This document shows, piece after piece, positions 27,024-36,058 of a stretch of 64,000 bases of DNA. The position numbers and the translations under genes are program-made. Source of the DNA: Lentilactobacillus kefiri (GTDB taxonomy: Bacteria > Bacillota > Bacilli > Lactobacillales > Lactobacillaceae); contig NZ_BJVK01000009.1 of the NCBI RefSeq assembly GCF_007989105.1, positions 1-64,000 of the forward strand. Direction: 5' to 3'. The notes under the pieces are model-generated. The model did not search any database and was not told where the DNA came from. It saw nothing but the letters and a program-made list of their open reading frames with translations. Position 1 is the stretch's first letter. Each line of letters starts with the position of its first letter.

Positions 27024-28475
27024 TTACCCCTGTGGATGATTGATGACACCTGCATCGGTCGTCTCTGCTTCCAATGATCCCAGAATCACATTTCCTTCAC
27101 TATTATCTGATTCCTCATCCATTTTCTGGACAGCTTTTTGTTCTTCCAACTCTTTCACAATGGCATCATGTTTCTCATCGGTCAAATCGTATCCAAAGTA
27201 AAATACCAAACATGAGATTGCGCTAGCAATTGCGGGAATCAAGAAGTAAACGGCACTGATTCCTGAAATTGTGGAAGCTGATTGCTGCTGGTTGGCAACG
27301 TAACCTGTCATTGTCAGTGCTAGGCCTGGAATAAAACCAGCCACACCTTGCGCAATTTTACGAACAAAACTGTACCCGGAATAAATAATACCTTCGGAAC
27401 GAATACCAGTTTGAAGCTGTCCATATTCAATCACGTCATTAACAAATGCAAAGGCAACTGTGCCACTGAACCCCAAGAACATGTATGAAATAGTGTTTAC
27501 GACCAAATATGGAACAACTTGACGGCCGGTCACAAAGAAGTTCACAAGTTCCGCAATGATAAAACCAATCGTAGCGTAAATGGCAACGTTCTTCTTACCA
27601 ATTTTCTTTACCAAAGGAGTTGCAAAGATCACGGCGGGGATAATTGACAATGCACTTAACAAACTCACAAGACTTACCAAGCCAACCTGTCCCAAGACGT
27701 ATTGGAAGTAGTAAAGTTGGATACCCATTTTGAGGAACATCGAACCAACACTTAAAATTGTAAAAATTGAGAGAATGATGAAAGGCCGATTGGTTAGTAA
27801 ACCTTTGATTGATTTGACGCCATCCCCCTTCTTACGTGGGGTATGATCAATTATCCGCTCGTGGGTTCCGGTATAACAAAGAATTTGAGAAATCACCCCA
27901 GCTGCGGCAAAAAGCGCAACAGTACTAATATACCCAATTTTTGGAGTGGCAAAGATTGCTACCATGGGAATAACCACTGCACCAGTTAATAAAGCTGCCA
28001 TTTGACCAGTCAAATTCCGTGCAGCAGCCAATGAAGTCCGATCACCCGAATCCATTGTCATAGCTGCTGCTAAAGATCCATAAGGAATATTTACGACTGA
28101 GTAAAAGAATCCCATGATGTTATACGTCACAAAGGCGTAAACAATTCGACCGGTTTCACTAAAGTTTGGCGTAATAAAACAGGCAACCGTGGCAATTCCC
28201 AAGAATAGCAATCCATATAGAATGTATGGCCGGAATTTACCGCGTTTGGAAATGTGCTTTCGAGAATCTACGAATGCACCCACACTTGTGTCAACAAACG
28301 CATCAAAGAATTTGGCAATCAGAAATATTAAGCCTCCCCAATATGCAGGAATTTGCAGTACGTCCGTATAAAACTTCAATAAGAACAGCTGAGCAAATTG
28401 AAACATTAACCCATTTCCCAAGTCACCAAGCCCATACGCAACCTTTTCGCCCATTTTTAACTTTTCCGATTTCAT
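27024..28475 (-). CDS. Glycoside-pentoside-hexuronide (GPH) cation symporter
   Basis: The start was placed at 28475 (MKSEKLKMGEKVAYG), 9 nt after AAAGGAGG; an upstream ATG at 28532 lacks a ribosome site. The 483-residue protein has the GPH signature KVAYGLGDLGNGLMFQF and about 12 membrane segments, then an acidic hydrophilic tail. It lies downstream of beta-glucuronidase, so uptake of beta-glucuronides (UidB-like) is the likely job. A terminator-like hairpin (28538-28569) and a cre-like site separate the genes. Confidence 0.9.
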   Translation of the reverse strand: MKSEKLKMGEKVAYGLGDLGNGLMFQFAQLFLLKFYTDVLQIPAYWGGLIFLIAKFFDAFVDTSVGAFVDSRKHISKRGKFRPYILYGLLFLGIATVACFITPNFSETGRIVYAFVTYNIMGFFYSVVNIPYGSLAAAMTMDSGDRTSLAAARNLTGQMAALLTGAVVIPMVAIFATPKIGYISTVALFAAAGVISQILCYTGTHERIIDHTPRKKGDGVKSIKGLLTNRPFIILSIFTILSVGSMFLKMGIQLYYFQYVLGQVGLVSLVSLLSALSIIPAVIFATPLVKKIGKKNVAIYATIGFIIAELVNFFVTGRQVVPYLVVNTISYMFLGFSGTVAFAFVNDVIEYGQLQTGIRSEGIIYSGYSFVRKIAQGVAGFIPGLALTMTGYVANQQQSASTISGISAVYFLIPAIASAISCLVFYFGYDLTDEKHDAIVKELEEQKAVQKMDEESDNSEGNVILGSLEAETTDAGVINHPQG

Positions 28476-28509
28476 TGTTAGTTCCTCCTTTAAACCTATC
28501 AGGGTTCTT

Positions 28510-28523
28510 GTTAAGCGCTTCCA
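28510..28523. promoter_or_regulatory. cre-like site before the GPH symporter
   Basis: On the minus strand TGGAAGCGCTTAAC agrees with the cre consensus TGWNANCGNTNWCA except at the third and the last two bases. It lies between the hairpin after the glucuronidase gene and the symporter ribosome site, so the symporter may have separate catabolite control. Confidence 0.45.
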
Positions 28524-28537
28524 TTTTTGCAATAAAA

Positions 28538-28569
28538 AACCGGTCCGCGCGGAATCACGTGTTCCGGTT
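28538..28569 (-). terminator. Hairpin between beta-glucuronidase and symporter genes
   Basis: On the minus strand AACCGG (28564-28569) pairs with CCGGTT (starting at 28543), followed by a T run. It may partly terminate the beta-glucuronidase message. Confidence 0.7.
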
Positions 28570-28581
28570 CAAATAATCACA

Positions 28582-30396
28582 CTATTTCTTTTTATAATCA
28601 AAGTTGGGAATGTTTGTCCATCGATTCTTCAAGTAGCGCACAACCATCTTCGGCTCACGGGAGCGAGTGAAGATTCCCTTCTTGTTCCCTTGAACACGTT
28701 GAATACCGAATTTTGTCTGGAAGTCAGCAAAGTTCCAAAGCTGTTCGCCGACAAAGTGTGGAAATTCATCAAAGACTTTGCTTGCCATCCGATAGTAATC
28801 TTCTTGGAACTCTTCGGAAAACGGCTCGTCGTAGTTGCTGTGAAGTCCTGGAATTGTGTCGGCACCATACTCGGTATACATAATTGGTTTATCCGGGAAT
28901 TTCTCAGAATATTCTTTTAACTCATCACGTGTTGCCCTCTCTGCAGTTTCGAGGTCGCCATTACCAACGTACCAACCGTAATAACGATTCAAAGCAATAA
29001 CATCAACTAATGAAATGCAATTGTCAGTTTTTGGATTGGCCATCATGATACTCGTGTATGTGCATGGACGCTTTTGGGGATCTAGTTCATGCGCTTCATC
29101 AAACAATGGTTTGAAGTATTCATAAGCACCCTTGGAAAATGTTGCAGCTTCATTGGCAATCGACCACATGGCAACACAAGCATGATTCTTGTCACGATCG
29201 ATAATCTCTTTGATGACCTGTCTATGAGCTTCAGCCGTCTTTAATTTGGTCCAAGTATCGTCTTGGTAGTCGTCGCTTTCAAGCATTGAAACATCAAATC
29301 CAAAGCTTGTCATCAAGCCAACAGCAGGTGTTTCGTCAATCACAACAATTCCTTCTCGGTCACACAAGCGCATCATTTCTTCTGAATATGGATAATGGGA
29401 AGTTCGGAACGAGTTTGCCCCCATATCTTTCATCAAGTGAATGTCCAATACGTTCACGGGTTCATTAAAGCCACGTCCATGGACATACGAATCTTCATGC
29501 TTACCAAATCCTTTGAAGTAAAATGGCTTGCCATTAATCAAGAATTGGGCATTTTTCACTTCAATTTTTCTGACACCAAATTCTTCCGAGTAAGTATCAA
29601 CGACTTCTCCATTTTCAATCGCATCAACTTTTGCAGTATAGAGATAAGCATGCAGCGGTTGCCACAAATGGGCATCAACAATTTGTAATGTCTGATCAAC
29701 ACCGGTTCCACTGGCAACTTGAACACCATCTTGGTTCAACAATGTAACCTTAACCTCATCAAAATGACCTTCGGTTGCAACCTTGATATGAATATCCGCG
29801 TTGGATTTTTCCAAGTCAACATCGGGAACCACAGTAATGTCACCAATGTAATCTTTGGGAGTTGAATAAATTTTGACAGGTCTTTGTAATCCGGCGTAAT
29901 TGAAGAAATCAAAGTTTTCGTCAACGTGACGCTGAATATGCCCATCTTTATCTCTGGTTTCTGAATAATTTCCAACAGGCAAAGTCGTGTAATCAAGAAT
30001 GTTACTCAATTTAACAGTTAAACGGTTGTTACTATCTTTTAAATAATCGTTGATTTCAACCTCAAACGGTGTAAAGCCGCCCTTATGATGGGTAATTTCT
30101 TTCCCGTTTAGATAAACCCATGCTTCATGAGTGGCCGATCCAAATCGCAAAACCAACCTTTGGCTTCGTAATGGCTTAGCGATATCAAAGTTGGTTTCAC
30201 ACCAAACAAATCCATTATGTTCACGAATCTTTTTGGAAGCCGTTTGGTCATTGAACGATGCTGGAACTGATATCACATCTTCAATTGGTAATGGCTTTTT
30301 CGGATCGATAGGGTTAATTTCTTCATCGATCATAAACTTCCATAGGCCTGATAAGTCCAATAATGTTCTGCTGGGTGTTGTAAGTGGATATAACAT
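28582..30396 (-). CDS. uidA: Beta-glucuronidase (GH2)
   Basis: A cytoplasmic GH2 enzyme of 604 residues, the usual length of UidA/GusA. It releases glucuronic acid from beta-glucuronides. Domains run in order: sugar-binding jelly roll (about 1-180), immunoglobulin-like (180-275), and TIM barrel. Predicted acid/base Glu416 (SIANEAA) and nucleophile Glu509 (YTEYGAD) correspond to E. coli Glu413 and Glu504. The NxK motif that recognises the glucuronate carboxylate is present (GNKKGIFTRSREPK). Ribosome site GGAGGAAA. A divergent AraC gene and a perfect cre site indicate induction plus catabolite repression. Confidence 0.95.
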   Translation of the reverse strand: MLYPLTTPSRTLLDLSGLWKFMIDEEINPIDPKKPLPIEDVISVPASFNDQTASKKIREHNGFVWCETNFDIAKPLRSQRLVLRFGSATHEAWVYLNGKEITHHKGGFTPFEVEINDYLKDSNNRLTVKLSNILDYTTLPVGNYSETRDKDGHIQRHVDENFDFFNYAGLQRPVKIYSTPKDYIGDITVVPDVDLEKSNADIHIKVATEGHFDEVKVTLLNQDGVQVASGTGVDQTLQIVDAHLWQPLHAYLYTAKVDAIENGEVVDTYSEEFGVRKIEVKNAQFLINGKPFYFKGFGKHEDSYVHGRGFNEPVNVLDIHLMKDMGANSFRTSHYPYSEEMMRLCDREGIVVIDETPAVGLMTSFGFDVSMLESDDYQDDTWTKLKTAEAHRQVIKEIIDRDKNHACVAMWSIANEAATFSKGAYEYFKPLFDEAHELDPQKRPCTYTSIMMANPKTDNCISLVDVIALNRYYGWYVGNGDLETAERATRDELKEYSEKFPDKPIMYTEYGADTIPGLHSNYDEPFSEEFQEDYYRMASKVFDEFPHFVGEQLWNFADFQTKFGIQRVQGNKKGIFTRSREPKMVVRYLKNRWTNIPNFDYKKK

Positions 30397-30520
30397 TTTT
30401 AATTTCCTCCATTTGGCTAGTAATCTTTAAATTATTTCTTTTCAATGTCTTTACTATAGGCTAGAATCAAGATAGATGCTTATCCTATTTTTACATTTGT
30501 ATCACTTTAATGACTTTTTA

Positions 30521-30534
30521 TGTAACCGCTAACA
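30521..30534. promoter_or_regulatory. Perfect CcpA (cre) site between uidA and the AraC gene
   Basis: TGTAACCGCTAACA fits TGWNANCGNTNWCA at all positions. It lies in the 154-bp divergent intergenic region, 17 bp before the AraC-type start, and so can affect both genes. The uidA side has a TATAGT -10 candidate without a good -35, as expected for an activator-dependent promoter. Confidence 0.82.
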
Positions 30535-30550
30535 AAAAGAAGAATTGCTT

Positions 30551-31780
30551 ATGCTAACGAACAATTATGGTTCAACTGCTGATTTGATCCATTCTCTAAC
30601 CCATATTGACATCATGGTTCTTGAAGCCAGTGGTCATCCGATGTTTAAGATTCAGGAGAATTGGTTACCAGAATTCCAGCAATCTTCAAAGCTGCAGACA
30701 ATATTCACTTACGCGCAAAAGTATCAATATCCGGACTACTTTACCTACACCGACCCGGGACAACTCAACTACGTGACTCTCAAGCTACCCACCTCGGCAA
30801 TTAAACAGCCAGTTGTGATACTCGGCCCATTTCTGACAACTGCATTTACGATTGATGAGGTGAATGACATTATCGCTGAAAATGGCTATAACATTAGTGA
30901 GCGCAGTCAATTAGAGCAGTTCTACCAAAGCTTACCGGTGCTTTCATCGACCCAAATCAATGATCTGGGGACGTTACTGGTGAATTTATTTTCCAAACCT
31001 TTGGTTCCAGCAACGCAGGGAGCTAAACTCATTAGTAATAATCCACCAACTCCCAAGGCGGGTAAAATCATTGACACGGAACATCAGCAGCAAATTGTAA
31101 ACAACTATTTAAATGAAGAAAAGATCACCAATGCGATTGCATCGGGAAATGAAGTCGCCGTCAGACAATTAAGCCAAACGATGACTAAAATATTTGATTC
31201 TTTTTCAAATCGGATTCCCAATAAACCACTTCGATCATCTAAAAATATCTGTTTTGTGTTCAACACAATCTGCAGAATTGCCGCCCATAAAGGTGGGGTG
31301 CATCCCCTTTACCTAAATGACATTTCCGAAAAATATGCCCTATTGATTGAGAAACAGGTTAACTTACAGGGGCTCCACACGTTGGTCGTTTCAATGACGG
31401 ATGAGTACTGTAAGTTGGTTCAACAAGTTTCCACCAACGACTTTTCGCCGATGATCAAACGGGCAGCAGACTATATTTTATTAAACCTTGGCCATCCCAT
31501 TGTTTTAGATAAAATTGCCGAGTCAATCGGGACTAATCCATCCTATCTTTCCAGAAAATTTAAACAGGAAGCCGGGTTGACGATAACCGAATATATCAAT
31601 ACCCATCGGATTAAGGAAGCTAAGCAGTACCTGAGTAGCAGTCAGCCATCTATTACCGACATTGCCATGATGGTCGGATTTAACGATTTAAATTACTTCA
31701 TCAGGGTATTTAAGAAAGTGACGGGTAAAACGCCATCACAATTTCGCCGCAAGACAACCGGTGCACCGGCTTCAAAGTAA
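30551..31780 (+). CDS. AraC-family transcriptional regulator
   Basis: A 409-residue regulator (an in-frame TTG two codons upstream, at 30545, is also possible). The C-terminal double helix-turn-helix (about 310-400) contains IVLDKIAESIGTNPSYLSRKFKQ and ITDIAMMVGFNDLNYFIRVFKK. The long N-terminal part (about 300 residues) is the YesN/GAF-like sensor type seen in Firmicutes carbohydrate regulators. It is divergent from uidA and probably activates the glucuronide genes. The ribosome site is weak (AAAAGAAG). Confidence 0.88.
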   Translation: MLTNNYGSTADLIHSLTHIDIMVLEASGHPMFKIQENWLPEFQQSSKLQTIFTYAQKYQYPDYFTYTDPGQLNYVTLKLPTSAIKQPVVILGPFLTTAFTIDEVNDIIAENGYNISERSQLEQFYQSLPVLSSTQINDLGTLLVNLFSKPLVPATQGAKLISNNPPTPKAGKIIDTEHQQQIVNNYLNEEKITNAIASGNEVAVRQLSQTMTKIFDSFSNRIPNKPLRSSKNICFVFNTICRIAAHKGGVHPLYLNDISEKYALLIEKQVNLQGLHTLVVSMTDEYCKLVQQVSTNDFSPMIKRAADYILLNLGHPIVLDKIAESIGTNPSYLSRKFKQEAGLTITEYINTHRIKEAKQYLSSSQPSITDIAMMVGFNDLNYFIRVFKKVTGKTPSQFRRKTTGAPASK

Positions 31781-31782
31781 TG

Positions 31783-31788
31783 TATAAT
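31783..31788 (+). promoter_or_regulatory. pepX -10 box
   Basis: A perfect TATAAT stands 32 bp before the pepX start codon. No good -35 is seen at the expected spacing (GGTGCA is the closest), so the promoter may be weak or activated. Confidence 0.5.
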
Positions 31789-31819
31789 AGCGATAACAAT
31801 CATTTCAGGAGGCTATTAC

Positions 31820-34255
31820 ATGAAAATCAATCAGTTTGCTTATGTTCCTACTAGTCACGAAAAGATCGTTCAAGAACTTGCAGATATCCATTTTCTCACT
31901 TCAAGAACCAAGAAAATGGCCGATCCGGTGATGTTGTACCGGCAATTATTACTCAAGTTCTTCATTGAAAAACAAAGTTTGGCTACCCGGATTCAAAAAG
32001 TGTCTAATTTGATGGCAACTCCCAAGCTCAATGCTTATGAGTACACCACCCAATCGGACTCGGTATCCAAATTAGCTTTCTATAATGTAGCTCTACAGTT
32101 GCTGGGATTTGAAGTCGGCTTGGATTTTGAGCTGACCGATCCATTTAAAGCAATGAAGGAATTCCATCTGCCAACTGCCATTGTTGATGACACCCTGGAC
32201 CGCAACCAGGTCATTGACGCCTGGTATAAATTACTTAATACCCGCACAAAATTTGGTCAAACTTTAATCGACTACTTAGCAGGCCAGGGCTACTATCACC
32301 AATTTTTCAGAACGAATGACTTAAAGCGGCCATTGATTTTTAACGGCAAAGCTCAAGCGGTCTCCGATACCAGCAAGCTGATTCATGACGTCGTTTACGT
32401 TGAGGCCCCGCTGGATACCGATCATGACGGTAAACGTGATCTATTGAAGGCCGAAATCATTCGTCCTGCCGATACCGAAGATGGGATGAAGGTCCCGGTT
32501 GTCTTCACTGAAAGCCCCTATGATCAAGGAACCAACGATAAACAAGCTGACGCTCTCACCCATGATGTCAATAAAGAAAAATTAACCCGCAAAGAACCCA
32601 ATGATTTGACCTACGACGATATCAAGTTCGATTATGATAACTCCAACCTTCCAGCTCCCCGTGAAGTCAAGGAAACCAGCAAATCAGCCGAAGAGTCATT
32701 CGTTAAGACATGGACGTACTCATTAAACGACTATTTCCTGGCTCGCGGTTTTGCGGTTGTCTACTCATCAGGTGTTGGAACTAAAGATTCCGATGGTGTC
32801 CGGACAACTGGAACCCCTGATGAAACACTGAGTGCCACCTCAATTATCGAATGGCTGCATGGCGATCGTCATGCATTTACCAATCGAAACGACCAAATCG
32901 GTATCGAAGCATGGTGGTCCAACGGCAACGTCGGCATGACCGGCCGTTCATACTTGGCCACTCTTGCCACGGCTTCTGCCTTAACCGGGGTTAAAGGATT
33001 AAAGACAGCCGTTGTTGAAGCCGGCATTTCAAATTACTACGATTATTATCGTGAAAACGGTCTTGTCGTTGCTCCCGGCGGCTTCCAAGGTGAAGATGCC
33101 GACGTTCTGGGTGAATTAACATTCAGCCGTGAACAATCAGCTGCAGACTATCTAAAAATCAAAGACACTTGGCTGGATCAACTCAAGAAGCTGACAAGCG
33201 GCCAAGACCGAAAGACCGGCAGTTACAACAGTTTCTGGGACAACCGGAACCTGCTTAAAGACGTGAATGTTAAGGCCGATTTGATGTTGGTCCACGGCTT
33301 AAATGACTGGAACGTCAAGCTGTCACACGTTTACAATCTCCGCAATACTTTGAAGAATGAAAATATTACCCAAAAATTAGTTCTCCACCAAGGACAGCAC
33401 GAGTATTTGAACAATTTCCGTTCAGTTGATTTCACGGATATGGTCAACCTTTGGCTAACCAACAAATTGTTGGATGTTGATAACCAAGCCAACAAAGTGC
33501 TTCCGGATGTTTTGGTTCAAGATAACGCCGAACCCGAAACATGGACGACTTACAAGGATTGGGGTGGTGATGCTGACGTCAATAACATTTCACTAAATGA
33601 CGGCCGCTTTACCAACCTTAACGAAAACCACGTCTTCAGCGACAAGTTACCGGATGATTTGTTTAATGAATACATTGACAACACCAAGAAATGGCAAAAG
33701 GCACTCTTTACCAAGAACCACTCCAAGTTAGACAAGCACGCGATTAAATTAGTTTCACAACCGTTAGATCGGGATATTACAGTTGATGGTCGGGCAAAGA
33801 TCACTCTGCTGGCTGCAAGCAGTGCCGATCTCGGTTTACTAAGTGCCGCTTTGGTGGACTACGGTGATGAAAAACGTCTGACGGCCGTTCCTCAAGTTCT
33901 TTCGGCCCAAAAGATCATTACCGGTTATCAATGGCGCAAGGATGATTTGAAAGAATTCCTGCCAGAGAAGCAAGTTACCGCGTACAAGAAATTTACCGAC
34001 TGCCACATGAACATGCAAAATCGAACCAATAATTACAAATCAGACGATTTAAAGCCTGGCCAGTATTATAATTTCACAATGGCCTTTCAACCAACCTTCT
34101 GGCGCTTGCTTAAAGGCCATCAATTAGGGATTATCATTTACGCAACCGATATGGATTACACCATCCGCAGTAACCAGGACATCTCATATACATTTGATCT
34201 TGGTGCCTCAAAAATTAAGCTTCCCCTACTGCCTTTCGATGATAATCAACAGTAA
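31820..34255 (+). CDS. pepX: Xaa-Pro dipeptidyl-peptidase PepX
   Basis: A cytoplasmic S15 serine peptidase of 811 residues that removes X-Pro dipeptides from peptides. The N-terminal helical domain (about 1-150) is typical of lactic PepX. The active-site motif GRSYLAT places the nucleophile at about Ser377. The catalytic core begins after VYVEAPLDTDHDGKRDLLKAEI, and a C-terminal jelly-roll domain follows. Start supported by AGGAGG. It lies directly upstream of a proline iminopeptidase gene; together with the Opp importer it would complete use of proline-rich peptides. Confidence 0.96.
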   Translation: MKINQFAYVPTSHEKIVQELADIHFLTSRTKKMADPVMLYRQLLLKFFIEKQSLATRIQKVSNLMATPKLNAYEYTTQSDSVSKLAFYNVALQLLGFEVGLDFELTDPFKAMKEFHLPTAIVDDTLDRNQVIDAWYKLLNTRTKFGQTLIDYLAGQGYYHQFFRTNDLKRPLIFNGKAQAVSDTSKLIHDVVYVEAPLDTDHDGKRDLLKAEIIRPADTEDGMKVPVVFTESPYDQGTNDKQADALTHDVNKEKLTRKEPNDLTYDDIKFDYDNSNLPAPREVKETSKSAEESFVKTWTYSLNDYFLARGFAVVYSSGVGTKDSDGVRTTGTPDETLSATSIIEWLHGDRHAFTNRNDQIGIEAWWSNGNVGMTGRSYLATLATASALTGVKGLKTAVVEAGISNYYDYYRENGLVVAPGGFQGEDADVLGELTFSREQSAADYLKIKDTWLDQLKKLTSGQDRKTGSYNSFWDNRNLLKDVNVKADLMLVHGLNDWNVKLSHVYNLRNTLKNENITQKLVLHQGQHEYLNNFRSVDFTDMVNLWLTNKLLDVDNQANKVLPDVLVQDNAEPETWTTYKDWGGDADVNNISLNDGRFTNLNENHVFSDKLPDDLFNEYIDNTKKWQKALFTKNHSKLDKHAIKLVSQPLDRDITVDGRAKITLLAASSADLGLLSAALVDYGDEKRLTAVPQVLSAQKIITGYQWRKDDLKEFLPEKQVTAYKKFTDCHMNMQNRTNNYKSDDLKPGQYYNFTMAFQPTFWRLLKGHQLGIIIYATDMDYTIRSNQDISYTFDLGASKIKLPLLPFDDNQQ

Positions 34256-34300
34256 ATGTGATATGCTTTTTATAAATAATAATAAGGATAGGTGATTTTG

Positions 34301-35212
34301 ATGAAACAGGGAACAAAGATCATTACTTTGGATAATGGCTATCACTTATGGACCAATACCCAAGGAACCGGTGACATTCATTTGTTGGCATTACACGGTG
34401 GACCCGGCGGTGAACATGAATATTGGGAAGACGCTGCCAAGCAATTGAAGAAGCAAGGCTTGGACGTTCAGGTAACCATGTACGATCAATTGGGTTCATG
34501 GTATTCAGACAGTCCTGACTTCAGCGATCCAAAGAACCGCAAGGATATCTTGAACTACGACTACTTCTTAAATGAAGTGGATGAAGTTCGTGAAAAGCTC
34601 GGTTTGGACAACTTCTATCTGATTGGCCAATCATGGGGTGGATTACTGGTTCAAGAGTACGCTGCCAAATTTGGTCAACACTTGAAAGGTGCTATTATTT
34701 CTTCAATGGTTGATCGAATCGATGATTACACCAAGCACTTGGAACAAGTTCGTGAAAAAGCCTTGACCCCTGAGCAAGTTGCCTACATGAAGGACTGCGA
34801 AGCCAAAGGCGATTACGACAATGACAAATATCAATCATACGTTGATATTTTGAACAAAGGTTACATTGACCGTAAACAACCTTCAAAGCTTTCACATTTG
34901 ATCGACGTTACCAACACCGATATCTACGGTGCCTTCCAAGGTGATAACGAATTCGTTGTTACCGGAAAGTTAGCTGAATGGAACTTCACCGACCATTTGA
35001 AGGACATCAAGGTTCCTACCCTGGTTACCTTTGGTGAACATGAAACTATGCCTATCGAAACCGGTAAGCGAATGGCTAAGATGATTCCAAACGCCAAGTT
35101 CGTTTCAACTCCAGAAGGCGGTCACCATCACATGATCGATAATCCGGATGTTTACTATGATCATCTGGCAACCTTTATTCGTCAGGTGGAAGCAGGTACG
35201 TTTAATAAATAA
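34301..35212 (+). CDS. pip: Proline iminopeptidase (S33)
   Basis: The start was placed at 34301 (MKQGTKIITLDNG) after AGGATAGGTG; a GTG at 34292 is part of that ribosome site. The 303-residue alpha/beta hydrolase has the oxyanion motif HGGPGG, nucleophile elbow GQSWGG (Ser111), a cap domain (about 130-215) and the catalytic His in EGGHHHM. The family removes N-terminal proline. It lies 45 nt after pepX and ends at a strong terminator. Confidence 0.92.
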   Translation: MKQGTKIITLDNGYHLWTNTQGTGDIHLLALHGGPGGEHEYWEDAAKQLKKQGLDVQVTMYDQLGSWYSDSPDFSDPKNRKDILNYDYFLNEVDEVREKLGLDNFYLIGQSWGGLLVQEYAAKFGQHLKGAIISSMVDRIDDYTKHLEQVREKALTPEQVAYMKDCEAKGDYDNDKYQSYVDILNKGYIDRKQPSKLSHLIDVTNTDIYGAFQGDNEFVVTGKLAEWNFTDHLKDIKVPTLVTFGEHETMPIETGKRMAKMIPNAKFVSTPEGGHHHMIDNPDVYYDHLATFIRQVEAGTFNK

Positions 35213-35241
35213 TAGTCACATAGTCGTTTGAACAATAAATA

Positions 35242-35306
35242 GTTGGGATTCAACCTCGTTAAAACCGGCATTAAGCTAGTCTTTAACCAGATTGAATCCC
35301 ATCTTT
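35242..35306 (+). terminator. Terminator after the proline iminopeptidase gene
   Basis: TTGGGATTCAA pairs with TTGAATCCCA, and inner GTTAAA/TTTAAC extends the stem; a T5 run follows. Confidence 0.85.
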
Positions 35307-35318
35307 TTGCTTTTTAAG

Positions 35319-35376
35319 TTGACAGATGTAAACTTCAGAGATATGATAATCACAGTTAAAGTTTACACATGTAAAC
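35319..35376 (+). promoter_or_regulatory. Copper-operon promoter with two cop boxes
   Basis: The -35 TTGACA (35319-35324) and -10 TATGAT (35342-35347) have a 17-nt spacer, a near-consensus promoter. The first CopY-type box (GACAGATGTA, 35321-35330) overlaps the -35. The second (TACACATGTA, 35364-35373) lies near the transcript start within the wider inverted repeat GTTTACACATGTAAAC. TACANNTGTA is the established CopY operator, and two boxes also occur in the E. hirae cop operon. No copY gene is present in this window. Confidence 0.88.
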
Positions 35377-35401
35377 TTAAAGAAGAAATGGAGATGTCGT
35401 T

Positions 35402-35770
35402 TTGAAATTAATTGTATTGATTATCGGACTTTCAATCATCGGATTTATTGGTTGGTGGTTCTTTGGTAAACATGAAGTTGCCGAAGAAAGTGCTGAAGTC
35501 GCAGATGATCGTCAAGTGGTCAACGTTGAGGTCAAAGGTGGTTACTCACCCGAAGTCGTGATCCTGAAAAAAGGGGTTCCCGCCACGCTGAATTTTACCC
35601 GAAAGGATTCATCATCCTGTTTGGATCGAGTAGTCTTTTCAGACTTTGGCGTCAATCAAGCACTTCCCCAAAATGAAAAGCAGTCAGTCGAAATCGACAC
35701 AAGTAAGCCCGGCGAATACCAATGGGCATGTGGAATGGATATGTTCCACGGTAAGTTGGTTATCAAATAA
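35402..35770 (+). CDS. Membrane-anchored cupredoxin-like copper protein
   Basis: A 122-residue protein with a TTG start 8 nt after GGAG. An N-terminal helix (LIVLIIGLSIIGFIGWWFF) is a signal anchor. Residues about 38-122 form a cupredoxin-like domain (VEVKGGYSPEVVILKKGVPATL). Candidate metal ligands are Cys in SSSCLD and Cys plus Met in WACGMDMF. It would bind copper outside the membrane, next to the ATPase encoded two genes downstream. The copper role is inferred from the cop boxes and the ATPase. Confidence 0.85.
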   Translation: MKLIVLIIGLSIIGFIGWWFFGKHEVAEESAEVADDRQVVNVEVKGGYSPEVVILKKGVPATLNFTRKDSSSCLDRVVFSDFGVNQALPQNEKQSVEIDTSKPGEYQWACGMDMFHGKLVIK

Positions 35771-35785
35771 TTGGAGGAATTCATT

Positions 35786-36058
35786 ATGAATGAAAATAAA
35801 CAAATAGTTAACGTAACAGTTGCCGGTGGCTATGAACCATCAGTCGTTAAATTAAAGAAAGGCGTCCCCGCCGAAATCAATTTTAAGCGAACCAACGCCC
35901 AGGGTTGTTTAGATGTCGTTCATTCAAATGATCTTGGCTTCTCCGAGGAACTCCCACTCAACGTTACCAAGACCGTTCAGGTACCAACGGATCAATCCGG
36001 CCAATTCACATTCAGTTGTGGAATGGACATGTTCAGTGGAAAAGTTGAGGTGGAATGA
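35786..36058 (+). CDS. Cytoplasmic cupredoxin-like copper protein
   Basis: The start at 35786 ([12 protein letters not shown]) follows TTGGAGGAATTCATT. The 90-residue protein is a paralogue of the upstream gene ([20 protein letters not shown], then CGMDMFSGK) but has no membrane anchor, so it should stay in the cytoplasm. It keeps the Cys in QGCLDV and the CGMDM motif. It may act as a copper donor for the ATPase in place of the missing N-terminal metal-binding domain; this is a hypothesis. Its TGA overlaps the ATPase ATG. Confidence 0.85.
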   Translation: MNENKQIVNVTVAGGYEPSVVKLKKGVPAEINFKRTNAQGCLDVVHSNDLGFSEELPLNVTKTVQVPTDQSGQFTFSCGMDMFSGKVEVE

